Positions 13,121 through 25,590 of a stretch of 64,000 nucleotides of DNA are shown here, piece by piece. The notes beneath the pieces were generated by a model. The model was given only the letters and a program-made list of their open reading frames with translations, did no database searches and was not told the origin of the DNA. The number at the start of each line of letters is the position of its first letter. The stretch's first letter is position 1. The translations under genes and the position numbers were made by a program. Location: contig NC_087082.1 of the NCBI RefSeq assembly GCF_026151205.1, positions 11,098,707 through 11,162,706 on the forward strand, written 5' to 3'. The stretch is from Bolinopsis microptera. Its lineage: Eukaryota > Ctenophora > Tentaculata > Lobata > Bolinopsidae.

Positions 13121-14650
13121 CCACGACGAGCAATAATCCACTCCCTGTGAGCAAAACAAGCAGCTCACAGAATGTCATCACTTAAAGTCTATAGTACTTC
13201 CAGGGTAGTCCTACCATTTCAATCTGCGGTGACTTAACAGGGCCGGACAACTACTGGCAGCATGACGCGGAGCAGGTCTCACCAGCCTCATTATAAGGAA
13301 GCCTCTCAAAGTGAGCGGTGAACAGCTGAAAGCAGGAATATGTGGCATACCACGCAGTAACACAATTCCACTGTAGCATCTGATCGGTCCGGTGAAGCAA
13401 CCACTATACATATGGTATGTTATTTATATATATAGGTTATTGAGGATAATGAAAATCTGCACATTTCCTTGTTGCGAATTGAACAAAGAGATGATATCAT
13501 GTTGAGCAAATTGAGACGATATTATATCATAAAGTAACGACGCTACAATCGACAAGGTTACTACGATGTCACATGAGGTAGTATTGGTCTGATACCTTAC
13601 AACATTTCCCCGTAATCTAGTTCAAGTTAAACCCAAAATTAATATCTCATGATGATATATGTTATTATGTACGATACACTAATAAAGATCTTACTACTTA
13701 GCTGGATAAGTGTATGAGTGAGAATCAATATTTTCGGGTTCCAACATGTGTATCATGAGAAGTAGGATAAAAACCACAACATGCTAAATTATGATAAGTC
13801 AGACATTGTGTGGTTGAGTGTGTTGTAGACAGTTTGTGCCAAGAAGTGTACACAACATGTTTATATAACATGTTACACTTCATCACTCGAAACATATACA
13901 TGTGTAAGTATAACAAACCATCAAACATTTTGTATGCTAATATTATGTTTTAAATAATGAACGCTCGCTTACTTACCAAAGCGATTTCTGCTGGAAATCG
14001 ATATCACTTACTTTGTTAATAATGACGAGTAGAGTAAATTATGATATTATAATTATTATACAGGGAAGGTAAGTGTACTGTTACGGTAACAGCAATTTAA
14101 GTAAGAAGAAGTGATGCTAAGATTCCGAGGCTGTTAAATACTGAATACTTATATATTAACATCTAAAGTTAATAAAATAGCATCAATTACGTCATTAAAT
14201 TGTTAAAACTGTAAACTGCTTACAATGCACGATGATATGAAAGAATTGTTAAATTCCTTATCCAATACAGATCGGTTATGGTGGGGAAATGCCGTATTGT
14301 AATACTCGGATCAAATTAGTTGAAACTATAATCAGATTAGTCAATTGCTTGAAATAAGTTAAGGATCTAACCAAGTAAAGGAGGTAAATCCAGTCTCTCT
14401 TTTTTTAAAGAAAAAAAAGGAGGAAAATATCATGAGGTTGAACCAATCTATGTCTCAATGTCACTTCAAAAAGCCAATGAAAACAATCAATCCCACAAAA
14501 AAGCTCCTAAAATATGAATGAGAGGCCAACCAATAATCGTCATAACAACATATTTTCAGATTCATGATCTGGCTAATGGGTCAATTTTCAATGAAACAAT
14601 AAGTTTTATTTTACATTCCTTTAATCATGAATAAAACACGAATTAGTTAA

Positions 14651-15336
14651 CTAGAAATAAACTATGTTGGATTGTTAGAAATCTGATTATCAGGGAAAAA
14701 TCTGTGATGATATCCATTTACAAAGCTTTGATAAGACCCCATTTAGAGTATTGTGTTCAATTGTGGAGTCCAGTTGCGGCTCATCGAAGTTGGGGGATCA
14801 TCTTGGAGCTGGAGAGCGTCCAGAGACGGTTTACCCGTCTGATTGACGAGGTGGGTACTCTTCCATACAGTCGTCAACTGGAAATCCTCAATTTAACAAC
14901 GCTGGCAGAGCGGCGAATACGTGGGGACCTCATTGAATCTTTTAAAATGATAAGTGGTTTGGCCAATTACGGAGCTGGTTTGTTCAGTATGAGCAGATCT
15001 GGTCTTAATGTGGTATCAAACAGTAGATGCAGTAAAAGTAGCAGTAAAATGAAGAAAGTCCACAGTTCTTTTCTTCCGGAGAGGGTGAGACCATATTGGA
15101 ACAAACTCCCCTCGGATGTCAAGAATTGTGGGACTGTGTTAAGTTTTAAAATGAGATTAGAGGCTTTCAAAAAAGAGACTATTTTAAACGGATCTGTAAA
15201 TGATAGTCATTTTTGGTATGTTTCGGACGAAGTATTAGGAAAAATTGAGGGATTAAATTATGCTACTAATAAAGAGAAGCACAATGAATATCTTGTGTGT
15301 AATCCTCATGTTGCTAAAAAACGCTTTATCAACTAA
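14651..15336 (+). pseudogene. 5'-truncated non-LTR retrotransposon (CR1/jockey-like), RT C-terminal region
   Basis: The open frame runs from about 14651 to the stop at 15336. It carries the familiar C-terminal part of LINE reverse transcriptases: IYKALIRPHLEYCVQLW, then LESVQRRFTRLI, an L-x3-LAERRIRGDLIE block and a late FLPERVRPYWNKLPSDV motif. The catalytic RT palm and the endonuclease are missing, as expected of a 5'-truncated copy. A TTTGAT-rich tract at 15466-15497 could be the element's 3' end. The frame is still open, so it is not very old. It lies in the gene-poor stretch and has no detectable host role. Confidence 0.85.
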
Positions 15337-15618
15337 TATACAATATAGTAGTGGAAAGAATGTAAATTAGATTCATTTTAACTTGGTTGTTTAGGCCAAT
15401 AGATTTAAGATAATTTTTAAACTTTAGTAGATATATTTTTGATGATGTGTGATGATGTTTGTGTCATTATATTTTGATTTGATTTTTGATTTGACGAAAT
15501 ATTCTTTGGTGATTATATATAATTATTTATCAATCTTTATTTGATTGTTAGTATTTTAAAAACTGGCTATAAGTGGTTGAATTTAGTGGGACAGGGTCAG
15601 TTGCTCTATTTCTACTGA

Positions 15619-15665
15619 GCCATTGTAAGCCTCAAACGACCAAAACGTTTGAGGCTTACAATGGC
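15619..15665. repeat. Perfect 20-bp inverted repeat (hairpin)
   Basis: Left arm 15619-15638, 7-nt loop accaaaa, right arm 15646-15665; the arms are perfect complements (gccattgtaagcctcaaacg). It lies about 280 bp beyond the LINE ORF. Confidence 0.95.
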
Positions 15666-17200
15666 CCATTTACAAACCCCTTCCGACATGGCAATGATGT
15701 CATAATTTATGCTTAAATTGTCTGAAACTGACTCTAATTTTGGTGCAAGGGCAAACGGAACATGTGTCAGATGGATGGCATAAAGTTTGAAGTATGGGTT
15801 TCAAGGCTATAGTTTCGTGGATATCAGTCAATGTGAATTAGTGAAACACATAAATCAATAATTAATAATAAATATTATTCAGGTTAGAAACAGTCGATAA
15901 AGATGAAATGTAGGAGGTTGAACATTTATGTAAAATAAGGTTTGATATTTTACCATACATGGCCAATCTACCAATCTGGTGGATAATCCAATAAAAGTAA
16001 TTGAATATCGACTTTTTTATCATCCACCAATTTCGGCATTATAAGCCGTCTTGAACTCATGATGTTTTATGCTGGACCAGTGAAGGGTCTTTACTATCCA
16101 GGAACAATTATAATTTCATTGTAGAACACATCTAGGACTCAAAATAGTGTATAGCCAGGCAAATTTGACCCTCATTATGCCTATATCCACCAAATATAGC
16201 CCTAAAGGTTGAAAGGAGAATGTGTGGAATGCATGTATGAAACTATGATTCCATTCGTTATGACCATAGAGCAATAATTTTATGCATTTTCAACTTCTAA
16301 ACAAAAGTGGATAATCTGCATTATGCGAGGAAAAAATGTATGAGAAGATTTTTAGACTGGATTTTTATTTCAGGGATTGCGATCGAAAATCTACCGCACG
16401 ATACAATTACACAAAAGTGTCGACCTTTGACCAGCAATAACTTTGGCTAAAAACAGTGTTTCTCCATGGGGGATCGAATGGGCACGACTCTGTGCTGCTA
16501 GATCTCCTAATATGTATCGATATCATCCCTCTTCAGAACCACCCTATACACTCACTTTCAAGCGCCTTTTCATGAAGGGGGCTCTGGCCCCCTTATTGGT
16601 AAACAAATTTTATGAATATAAACCTAATCTTCAAGTCCCAGTTTATCCACCAAAAATGGCCTGGAAAATAAATCTTCTACCTTATCATGAATTTGAAACG
16701 ATTTCCAACCTGCCACGTTTGGAAATAATTGTTCCCACGAGCCTACCCTTACCACTGCTCGGCCGGAATGACAGGCTGACGCGGCCAAGTAAGAGCAAAG
16801 AATGCTTGCGCGCCGCGATCGCAGCGGCAATAGTCCTCCCACGTATCATTCATGCAACGCCTATGATAAACACCTTTACACATGGTTCTGCTGTTACACG
16901 TCTCCTGGCAGTACAAATCGGGCATACAAAAACTTAGTTGCGATTATGTCCTTTCATCAGTTGATTCACCATGTCACTCTTTGCAGCTCGGCGTGGCCCC
17001 CTTCCCTAGCCATGTGTATACGCGTACTGCGTGACGCACTTGTTTCACAAGACCGCCTTCGGCGGTCGCGCGCTACTGTGAGCTAGAGGGCTTTGGTTAC
17101 AGCAACCAGTAGTGCATTGCGCTACAAAAAATGAGGTGACTTTAACTAAATACAGGTTTTTGTAACCTGTTAAGATGTTGTTATATGTTATAGCGGCCAG
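15666..17200. other. Unannotated stretch with one unrecognised ORF
   Basis: No family recognised. A 164-codon plus-strand ORF (16443-16937) has no motif I know. Positions 16759-16800 (gcggaatgacaggctga-gcggcc-agtaag) recur at 36564-36596, so at least part of this is dispersed repeat. Its GC-rich words (cgcgccgcgatcgc) contrast with the AT-rich background. Confidence 0.4.
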
Positions 17201-17204
17201 AGAG

Positions 17205-17840
17205 TTATAGAGGAAAGAAAAGATGATCATAACCCGGCTCTGGTTGCTGGGAGTGGGAAGAACATTGAGAAAGTCGATGACTTTGTTTATTTGGGTAGTA
17301 GAATGAAGAGTTCGGAGAAGGACCTTCGAAGTGAGGAAAGCTAAGGCATGGGGAGCATGTCACCAGGATGAAGCTTGTATGGAAGTCGGATATGCGTAGA
17401 GATCTCAAGATACGACTTTCCTGGCTACAGTCGAGTCCATCCTTCTATATGGCTCTGAAACATGGACTGTCAGCCAGACCCTCGCAAAACGTATTGATGG
17501 ATGGTATACGAAAATGCTGAGGATGGCACTTAACATTGACTGGAAAGAGTGAGACTAGCGCCAAGGTGTATGGACCCCTCATCAGGAGCATCTGATAAGA
17601 TAGCTGCACGGAGGATGAGACTCACAGGTCATTTAGCCAGACATGAAGAACCTATTGAGTCATCAACTTCTCTTCTGGGACCCCCTTCAAGGACATCGTC
17701 GAAGGGGAAGACCCACACCTACACTACAAAGACATCCTTCGGAAGGACACGGAGCTTGACGGCAGCAAGGAGATTAACAAACTCATGCTGGATAGACAGA
17801 TTTGGAAAAAAACAATCTCTGTTCGGACGTTGAAGCCGCC
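17205..17840 (+). pseudogene. Decayed non-LTR retrotransposon RT C-terminal fragment
   Basis: Conceptual translation in shifting plus-strand frames gives VDDFVYLGSRMKSSEKDL, then a KAxAWGAC-like block, RLFLATVESILLYGSETWT (spread over a frame change), YTKMLRMALNI and RRMRLTGHLARHEEP. These are the ordered C-terminal landmarks of LINE-type reverse transcriptases of the kind that precede a zinc-finger tail. At least two frameshifts and several stops show it is dead. It is a different family from the fragment at 14.7 kb. Confidence 0.75.
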
Positions 17841-18469
17841 CTAAGTCGAGAAGTAAGTCGAAATATAGCGGCCAAATGTGGAAACAGGTTTGGCGATTGC
17901 TGGAGTGCATTATTTATTTAACATTTCGAGTTTGAGAAGTGCATGTTTTTAAACATTAAGTTTACGCATCGGTATGGGTCCCAAGGTACGGTAAGTCGTT
18001 ACAGACTATACATAGCTTGCTAGTCTATTGCTTTATATAACTAGGCAGTGCGCCATCGACCGTAAGACGCGTGCGCTGACCATTGAATGGTTTTTAGCTT
18101 TTATTTCGGCCAGCACATTATTTTGAAAACAATCTAAAAGTTATAATACTTAATTCCCATGTAACAATTTTGTTGAAATTTGGTCAGCATACGTAAACAC
18201 TTATGTTTTACTGAACCTAAATTAGTTTGAGCAATTTCGATGGTCAGAATTTGAGTTATAACCGGATTTACTAACTTTTTGTCATTTTTAGACCTCTTCA
18301 TCAAGGCCAATCTCTCCCAACTAAATTAGGTTCGGTAGTTAAGTATGATTGGAAGGTTCTGACAAATTTTTAGCATGATTCATGTTGAGGAACCGAAGAT
18401 ATTATAGAATAATACAACAAAAATCAACGAATTTCGTCAAATTACGCAACTTTTACACTTGTATGTTGT

Positions 18470-18647
18470 AGCGCGATGCATTTAGTGTATGTACTAAGAG
18501 CATCAACTTGCGGGTGAACATTTTATGTCTCAAAACCCAACATATTCTAATTCCTATGGAAAGGTCTCTTGAGTAGAGTCGTTTGGTACCAAGTTTTTGG
18601 GCAAATGGCTGTTCCTAGCGAAAGTTATAGCCCGTCCAAAGTTCCAA
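18470..18647. repeat. Dispersed repeat, inverted partner of 25897-26078
   Basis: The segment running from tagcgcgatgcatttagtgt to tatagcccgtccaaag matches, in reverse complement, the segment near 25.9-26.08 kb over about 175 bp with modest divergence. Words from it (gcgcgatgcactactgggtc) recur near 26830 and 37836, so it is a repeat family. Confidence 0.8.
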
Positions 18648-18660
18648 AAATGACCATTTA

Positions 18661-19960
18661 AAAAATGGGGGGGGGGAAATCGGGGTTTTTAAAAGTTTTT
18701 GGGGGAATTTTTTTACGCAAGTTTACCATTTTTTACACAAGTTTTGCTTTTCCCGAAATTTTTTTTTTTTGAATTTTAAACCCAAAATAATTTTTTTTGG
18801 ATTTAAAAGTGCGCTACCCGGCATTAAAAAATCGCAATAAGGGATTTAACCAAAATTTTTTTTGCGCTTTTTTTTCAATCAAATTTCATGCTCATGCCCC
18901 TTTTTTTTTGGGTTGCCAAATTTCAGCTGACGCCCACAACATAAGTTTAAATGTCCCCTGGTTGGTTTGAAAGTAAATGCAATATTCTTAGTTTGGTATA
19001 AAAGTAGTTCCAAAAAAAGGAAGAATCCAGGTTTTTCCCAACTTCCTTTTGTCGACTTTTTCCCCAAATTTGAAAATTTGGTTTTTTCGTTGAAATGTTT
19101 TTTGCTAGTCGTGTATTGCAAGGAATCACGAGAGGTATCTATCAAAAGAAATTATAATGTGTGATGCAATTATTATGAATAAATGAAATTAAGTATCAAC
19201 CCCAAGATCTTATCTTACTGAAACAAAACTGAAAGCTAAAATACAAAGAAAAGCAAGCACCACAAAGTGAAACCTCTACCCCCACATAGGTTGGGGTGAT
19301 TTTGCTAAAAAGGAAAGATTGGTTAGAACATTTAAGACCCCTCCGTAGCTTGTGGTTTCCAATTTCCCCCCTTCGATGTCGTTGGATCCCCTTGCAGAGG
19401 GGGTGCTGGATTTTTCGTTTCTCCTGAATGTCCCAATTTGTGTCTCAAAGTTGACTTGTTAAACTGTGGGTTTGGGTCTATCCGCGTGGCCATGTCAGCC
19501 ATCTGAGTGATTCCAAAAAAAAATCCCTGTAAAAGTTTGTGAAGGAAACCCAAAGTGTGATTTTTCCTTTGTCCGAGTTTGGCCTAATTGGGGGAAAGGG
19601 TTCGGGTCCTTGGGGTTTTTGGATTGATCATCCCTTGCTAATTCGTCCGCAGTTTTCCTTACCCCCCTTCATCCCGGGGAAATCCAATTTATCGTCTGAA
19701 TCCCTTTTTTTTTAGTTGGCGAGATTTCAAAACGAACCCAGGCAGAAACGGGGGGGGGGGGGGGGGGCTAGTGCCCCTAACCGTGGAAAAGCAAAAAATT
19801 TTTTTCAAAATTTTCCGGGCCTGCCCCCCTCCCCCCGAAAAGTGGCTCCCCCCCCTGGGGCCCACGCCCCCCGCCACAGTTTGCTGCGCACCCGGAAGGC
19901 GCTTGGCTCCCCGCGGCCCCCCCCCCCCCAAAGAAAATTCCTGGCTAAGGTCCTGCACCG
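18661..19960. other. Homopolymer-rich, probably low-quality sequence
   Basis: Runs of G, C, T and A of 8 to 20 bases follow one another (for example 19750-19767 and 19917-19929) with almost no motif context, unlike the rest of the window. The pattern looks like uncorrected homopolymer error or gap filling. The ORFs here should not be trusted. No gene recognised. Confidence 0.6.
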
Positions 19961-22014
19961 CAACCTGGAGTTAAAACTGGTGCTGTCAGGCGCTTAAATG
20001 CAGCCTGGGAATCTGAGAGGAATTAATGATTGATGGGGATCCTAATGGTTATCATTAGTCCAGATACCTTGCCATGTCTAATGCAAATAGTGGGTACCTA
20101 TTTTCTCAATGAAAGTAAAGGGAGGATTGTCTGTCCTGTATTGTTACCATCTAACGTTGGTCGTTGGGCTAACAAATTGAATCCAAGTTTGAGTAATGCA
20201 TTCGTTATAATTTTGATGTCCTAATATTTGCATCCCTGAGGCATTGCCATGTTGTTTGTTCCTGGTCCGATTATGCTTTAGTGAGCTATGCTGTCCACCA
20301 GGGTACTGTAGATCTAGGGTTCCCCGTGTAATGCGACAGGCTCTGATAGAGCATCTCTGGAGGATGTCCAAGATGAACTGTTTTCGAACGTTTAAGACCT
20401 TCTGCTGATAAACCTGATTAGAACCAGTAAGGTGTCAGTCGAACCTCTGCTGCTATTAGATGATTGTAGAGCGTTTTGTCACACTTCAATGAAGAGTGTG
20501 GCAAAGCTAACCCGGTCCCCCTAATCTAGGTTAAATGTGATGGCCTCAAGATGAGCCCTTAGCTGTCTAGCTGAGATGACCTGGAATATGGTCACTGGAG
20601 GAGAAGTGCTAAGATTCTCGCTATCAGTGTGTCCTCACTCTCATAGTCAGAGTGAGAGATTTGAAATCCCTAACTCTGTCTTATCACGAGCCTGTGTTCT
20701 AGTGTGTGTCAGCCCTTATGCATTACTGTCTTAACTGAAAAAGACCTGAATAGTGGTTACTTGAGGGATGCAAATACTACTAATAATCAGTGTGTCTTTG
20801 TAGTCAGAATGAGCGATTGGAATCCGTAGCTCTGTGGTGGGTGACTTCGTTGGGACCTAAAAGCCGAAGGAGAATTTCTTGGTGATTTAATAGCTCTTAG
20901 AGCTAGGTATCTTTGTCTAACGTGTCGTCATTCGAGCGTGTACTATCTGGTATCCTGATATCTAAAAGAGAAATTTCCTGATGCTTGGTAGCTGTTAGTG
21001 TCGACTTCCCTGTTCCTATGGTAACTCTTGAGTTGGCAAGTCCCAACCTTTGTACTCAACAAGAGAGCACCACCACCCCGTTACTGCCAACCAGGCCACA
21101 TCGGAACTTTGAGTTGGCAAGTCTCAACCTTTGTACTCAACAAGAGAGCACACACCCCGTTACCTGCCAACCAGGCCCCCACCACGCTGAGGTTCGGAGA
21201 GGATTTCGTGCCCTTAGGACTAAAGTTATATGTATGACCACACCTTTATCTCACTTGTTTTAAGATATCGCTGCTTCTGATAAGAGCTAAACTTTCGTCT
21301 TGTGTATATAATTTTAAATGATCATGGTTTTAGAGTCTTCAGACTTCGGGTTGTTGTGTTTTCAGTTCAGACCCCATTTTTACACTCTCACGAGCATCGA
21401 CTTGACACATCATACAAGATATCTCAGCTTCGGTCTTTTGATGGGAAATAAGTGGTCATCTTGGTCATTACATGGTTAGAATCATCTCAACGAGATAAAC
21501 AAATTGCTATGAGTTTTCCAACACTAAGTCTAATCTACTCTCTAAACATGCATTCCTAGAATTTTCACGTTCAGCCTGTCTGTAATCTTTAAGTTAAGTA
21601 CCCCTGTTTCTGATCAGTCTAAGCCCCGCACCTAGTGTGATAAAGTAAGCGACCAGTACTTGATAAATTTGATTTTGAACCGTCCTCAGGCTTTAAGAGG
21701 ACCAGCCGTCACAAGCTGGTGCTAAGCGTTAGAAGATTAAGGTTAGTGCAGAATCAAAATCAACTCAGTATCTAGTAACTGGCTCCCCTCAGGCCGACCA
21801 CAGGAAGCACCTAGTAGTGGATCGGAGCAATATGATATTTGTCCAAGTTCCTAGTACATGGTATGATGATAATATAGTTATAGTTATAGCAACATGTTGT
21901 AAAATTCATCGTTCCAACGCATTTGCATTTCAAGACACTTGCTTATCCAGTCCTGTATAGATATAGTAGTTTTAGTCCAGTTGACAGTAAGTTTATCAAG
22001 ATAATTAATCCTAG
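19961..22014. other. Transposon-like filler with short tandem duplications, no intact gene
   Basis: An approximately 85-bp unit (gagttggcaagtcccaacc ... gccaaccaggcc) is duplicated at 21027-21100 and 21113-21180. Diverged copies of a gtcagagtgagagatttgaa-type phrase occur at 20645 and 20806. It leads into the protease remnant and may be non-coding parts of the same transposon. Confidence 0.4.
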
Positions 22015-22446
22015 TAATTTACATTGGTTCTGTATATCTAACGCCCTTACTTCATAAGTGAACCTCATGTTGTAGAAATTTTTGATTCCATGAAAACCTC
22101 AGCTAGTTTAGAGAACAGTACTGTTTTAGATAAGTCCATCACTCACTATATTCTTAAGTTAAGACCTCTCACTACTTTAGTTAGGTATATTGATACGCAG
22201 GTGCAGGGTAATTCTTATGATTGTGGTCCTTTGGCTTTAGGTTTCTTGTGGGCATTATCTAAGGGACATCATCCCCGTCAGTACGAGCACTTAAGAGGCC
22301 CAATGATCTGCTCTAAGGTAAGGCAAAGCTTCATAGAGAATAGGTTTGTCCCTCCTACCACTAAGCCTCCTAGAATGCACAATAAAGTAACATTGAGATC
22401 TTTTAAACTTGATTTCAGGTCTAAGTCTTTCGTTCATCAGTCTTAG
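22015..22446 (+). pseudogene. Transposon-associated Ulp1/C48-type cysteine protease remnant
   Basis: The plus-strand translation shows a His-Trp (LHWFC at about 22021), an acidic EIFDS about 23 codons on, then QGNSYDCGPLALGFLWALS. That order, H-D-Q-C with NSYDCG around the catalytic Cys, is the active-site layout of Ulp1/SENP-type (C48) proteases. In animals such sequences with this wording are mostly parts of DNA transposons. A stop and a frame change fall between the His and Asp segments (about 22057-22080), so the copy is broken; the part from 22090 is open. Family assignment is by motif only. Confidence 0.6.
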
Positions 22447-22788
22447 GCGTTAGAATTTTCTGAATTGCAGTACATTGTAGTATATATATAATATATAGTA
22501 TTCCAAGTTGCATCCTAGATATCATGAAAATATGCACCTAAAGATGAATCATGTTTTTCATTCGATAAATTTGCAAATGTCAGCTTTTCGAGTTTGATAT
22601 ATTTCGTTTAGCCTGATAAAATAACGTTTCTTGACTTCTCAAGTGTCAGATTTGAAAAATAACTGTACGATCCCCATTTTCACAAATTTTGTTTACACTC
22701 TGAATCTACGATTACGTGCGGTCGACGAATTTTCACCTAACCCACTTCAGGATGCAAAGATAGATAACGTTGAAAGACCATTGCTCTA
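22447..22788. other. AT-rich spacer between transposon fragments
   Basis: Short TA-rich runs (22482-22500); nothing else recognised. Confidence 0.4.
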
Positions 22789-23811
22789 TTGGTTTGTATT
22801 TTGAACTACTATCATAATAATTACTGGATGGAGTTAACTGTGAAACTTAAATTATTTATTACTGGCAATATAACCACAAGAACTGGTTGGGTGAAAGACA
22901 AGAAGACCAAAAGAAGTCGCCCTTATTTTTCTCAGATTGATTATGTTTTATGCCGGTCACGCAGCACTGTTTTTCTCAATGATGCAAGGGCCTATGCAGG
23001 AGCTAAACTACATTCTGATCATAAGATTGTTAAAGCTACCATAGACCTGAGGCAGCAAACTAAGTTATACCGAAACAGAACATCAGCTGCTAAAAGGTAC
23101 AACACGACATCGCTGGTTTGTAACAAGGAACTACAAGATCAGTACCAGCAAACTGTCACTCAGCAAATTGACAGTCTTCCACCTTCCGCTGACACTAAGA
23201 CAGGATTCGAACAGCTGTTTGAAACTATCAAGTCTTCAGCCTCTAACACTGTGGGTGTCAAGAAGAAAACCCAAAGACATCATCATTCATCAGATCAGTG
23301 TGTATGTAATATGTCTGACGAGAGACACAAACTTCTACAAGAACTGAACGACAATTCAGTTAGAGACAGGACAGTATTGAGAAAACGTATCAATAAACTC
23401 AAGAACGATATCAATAAACGTCTTAAAGTGCTAGAGACAGCTCTAGCCAACCAACTAGCTGACACCATCAACGCTGCAGATGACACGAAGAGGATGTTCG
23501 AGGCTACCAGAGCTCTTGCTGCCAACAAAGAGTCAGAGCCAATATCTGTCTTCAACACTGAAAATCAGCTAGTTGCAAGTGACAATGAGAAAGCAAGTAT
23601 CATTAGAGAGTGGTTTAAAAATCACTACACCAGCTCAGACCCTCCTTTGGTACCTTTCACTGGACCCCCACGTCCTCTGAATACTCCTATAACTTCCTTA
23701 GAAGTCCAATATGCTGCTTCAAAGTTGAAAAATGGGAAAGCAGTAGGTCCTGATGAGATTCCTAATTCCGATAATTTCAGTTTTAAGTTCAATTTTTTGC
23801 ATAATTTTTGA
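22789..23811 (+). pseudogene. LINE fragment: end of APE endonuclease plus linker and RT start
   Basis: One open frame of about 340 codons. The N-terminal part has FSQIDYVLCRSR and LHSDHKIVKA: the QIDYV block and SDH catalytic motif that close an apurinic-like (APE) endonuclease domain. A Lys/Asn-rich linker follows, then LKNGKAVGPDEIPN, the first conserved block of LINE reverse transcriptases. Homology stops abruptly at about 23770, and the last 15 codons are unrelated sequence. The fragment lacks both the endonuclease start and the RT body, so it is inactive. It could be the complementary half of the LINE family seen at 60.7 kb; that is a guess. Confidence 0.85.
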
Positions 23812-25000
23812 TTTTGATAAGTTCAGTTTTAAGTTCCATTTTTGTATTTATAGTAAGTTTTCAGTTCTACAAGTCTTTTAAGTAGAATTATCAGGTCTTT
23901 AGGATGTTCCTAGTAACTACTTTGGATTTGTGTAAAGTTTGATAATAATTACTGGCAATGAGAGATATGATGTAATTTTGAATGTGATCTGATTGTTTGT
24001 GCGGCCAACTGGTCGTGAAGAAAGAAGACTGCGCCTTCTTGTCCTGCTACAGAGTTCCTTCTTCCCCCTTCTCCTGCTGGATCCAGACAAAGCTTACAAC
24101 AGTTCCAGAATTTGATAACAACAGTTCCAGACAATGAGTTTCAGATCAACAAAAGCTTAGATATTTACGAATGGGACAAAATAGCTTGTTATAACTAGCT
24201 AGGGAGCACCTATCAGCACTTACCTAACATCCCCTAATCCCCTATCTTGGTATCACTACCTCTTCAGAAACCAACCCTAATTCTTCCTCCGGGCTCCCAT
24301 ACCTCCTGAACAAAATGATAAGCAGCTTGTCGAGACTTGGAACTGGATTTGCTCTCACTTGGAACTGGATTTACTCTCACTTGGAACTGGATTTGCTCTC
24401 ACTTGGAACTGGATTTGCTCTCGCGGGATCAGAAATGGATCCTTCCCAGCCTACTATCCTTACCCACAGCTTCACCTCTACCTTCCTCCAACCTTGCCTG
24501 GAACTTCATCCTACTACTGTGCTTAGTTCTTTTAGATCTGCGTTTAAATTATTATAACCGAGTTAAATTATTTTGAAGGTATTGAAGTATTGAATGATAT
24601 TATGATTGATGTTGTGCAAAACTATTACTACCGCTTTATTACTGCCAATTGCTGTTACAATTTGTAGAAACTGATTTATACATTTGTACATATGATATCA
24701 AAAAATCAAATCTCAAAAATAACAAAGTAACAATCTGCTCTCTTTAATTATTGAAATCATCCAAGTAAAAAGTTGTATTACCAGAGAGGTTAAATTTAAA
24801 TTTCTAACAACCTTGTCTACAGCTTCTTGGAAGAAAATGGAACCGGATTCTAGTGGACGTTCTGAAACTAGTAGGGCTACAAAACTAAGTTGGAACACAT
24901 CTTGTTTGAATACTGTTGAACCAAATTCAACTCTCTGCAACAACACAAGCAGACAAAATTTCTCAAAATCCGTTTTATCTGCTCAACTGGTTCTAAATTC
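23812..25000. other. Non-coding, small tandem repeat, no gene recognised
   Basis: After the LINE junction a gataagttcagttttaagttc-type phrase is duplicated (23770-23840). A 22-bp tandem repeat (acttggaactggatttgctctc, four copies) occupies 24335-24422. Nothing else recognised. Confidence 0.5.
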
Positions 25001-25017
25001 TTGAATCCAGCCAAGGG

Positions 25018-25590
25018 TATAATGGGTGTTCTGGGAGTGCTAGGGCCACCAAAATTTGTAGGAACACTATTAGGGTCAATACCAAACGATTCCTACCTGT
25101 TTTGGGGCAATCCGACGAGTTTTAGAAAAATGTTCATTTTTGTTCATTTCGTTCATTCCATGACTCAGGGAATCTTGGGCGACTATTTTGACGTCAAAAT
25201 AGTTAGTAAACACATCCCCCTACACCGTACAATCATCTCCAGCACTCTGCAGCCCCTTTAACAGACTGAAATGACCGTATCAATATCGGATACTCAGGAA
25301 CCAGCTTTTTGATACGGAAATGGAATCAAGTCTCTAGTGGGCGTTCTGGGAGTGCTAGGGCCACCAAACTTTGTATGAACACTATAAGGGTCAATACCAA
25401 ACGATTCCGACCTGTTTTGGGGCAATCCGATGAGTTTTAGAAAAAATTTCATTTTTGTTCATTCCGTTCATTCCATGACTCAGGGAGCCTCTGGCGATAA
25501 TTTTGACGTCAAAATAGTTAGTAAACACATCCCCCTACACCGTGAAACCATTTCCAGCACTCTGAAATTACTTTAACAGACTAAAATGAC
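25018..25590. repeat. Two tandem copies of a roughly 315-bp repeat
   Basis: The segment beginning gggtgttctgggagtgctag (25024) recurs at 25339 with about 90% identity, including tgttttggggcaatccga, tgacgtcaaaatagttagta and catccccctacaccgt. It is probably a dispersed repeat in tandem; no coding potential. Confidence 0.9.

Noticed and set aside
16443..16937. 164-codon plus-strand ORF
   Set aside because: No recognisable motif, and part of it matches a dispersed repeat at 36.56 kb.
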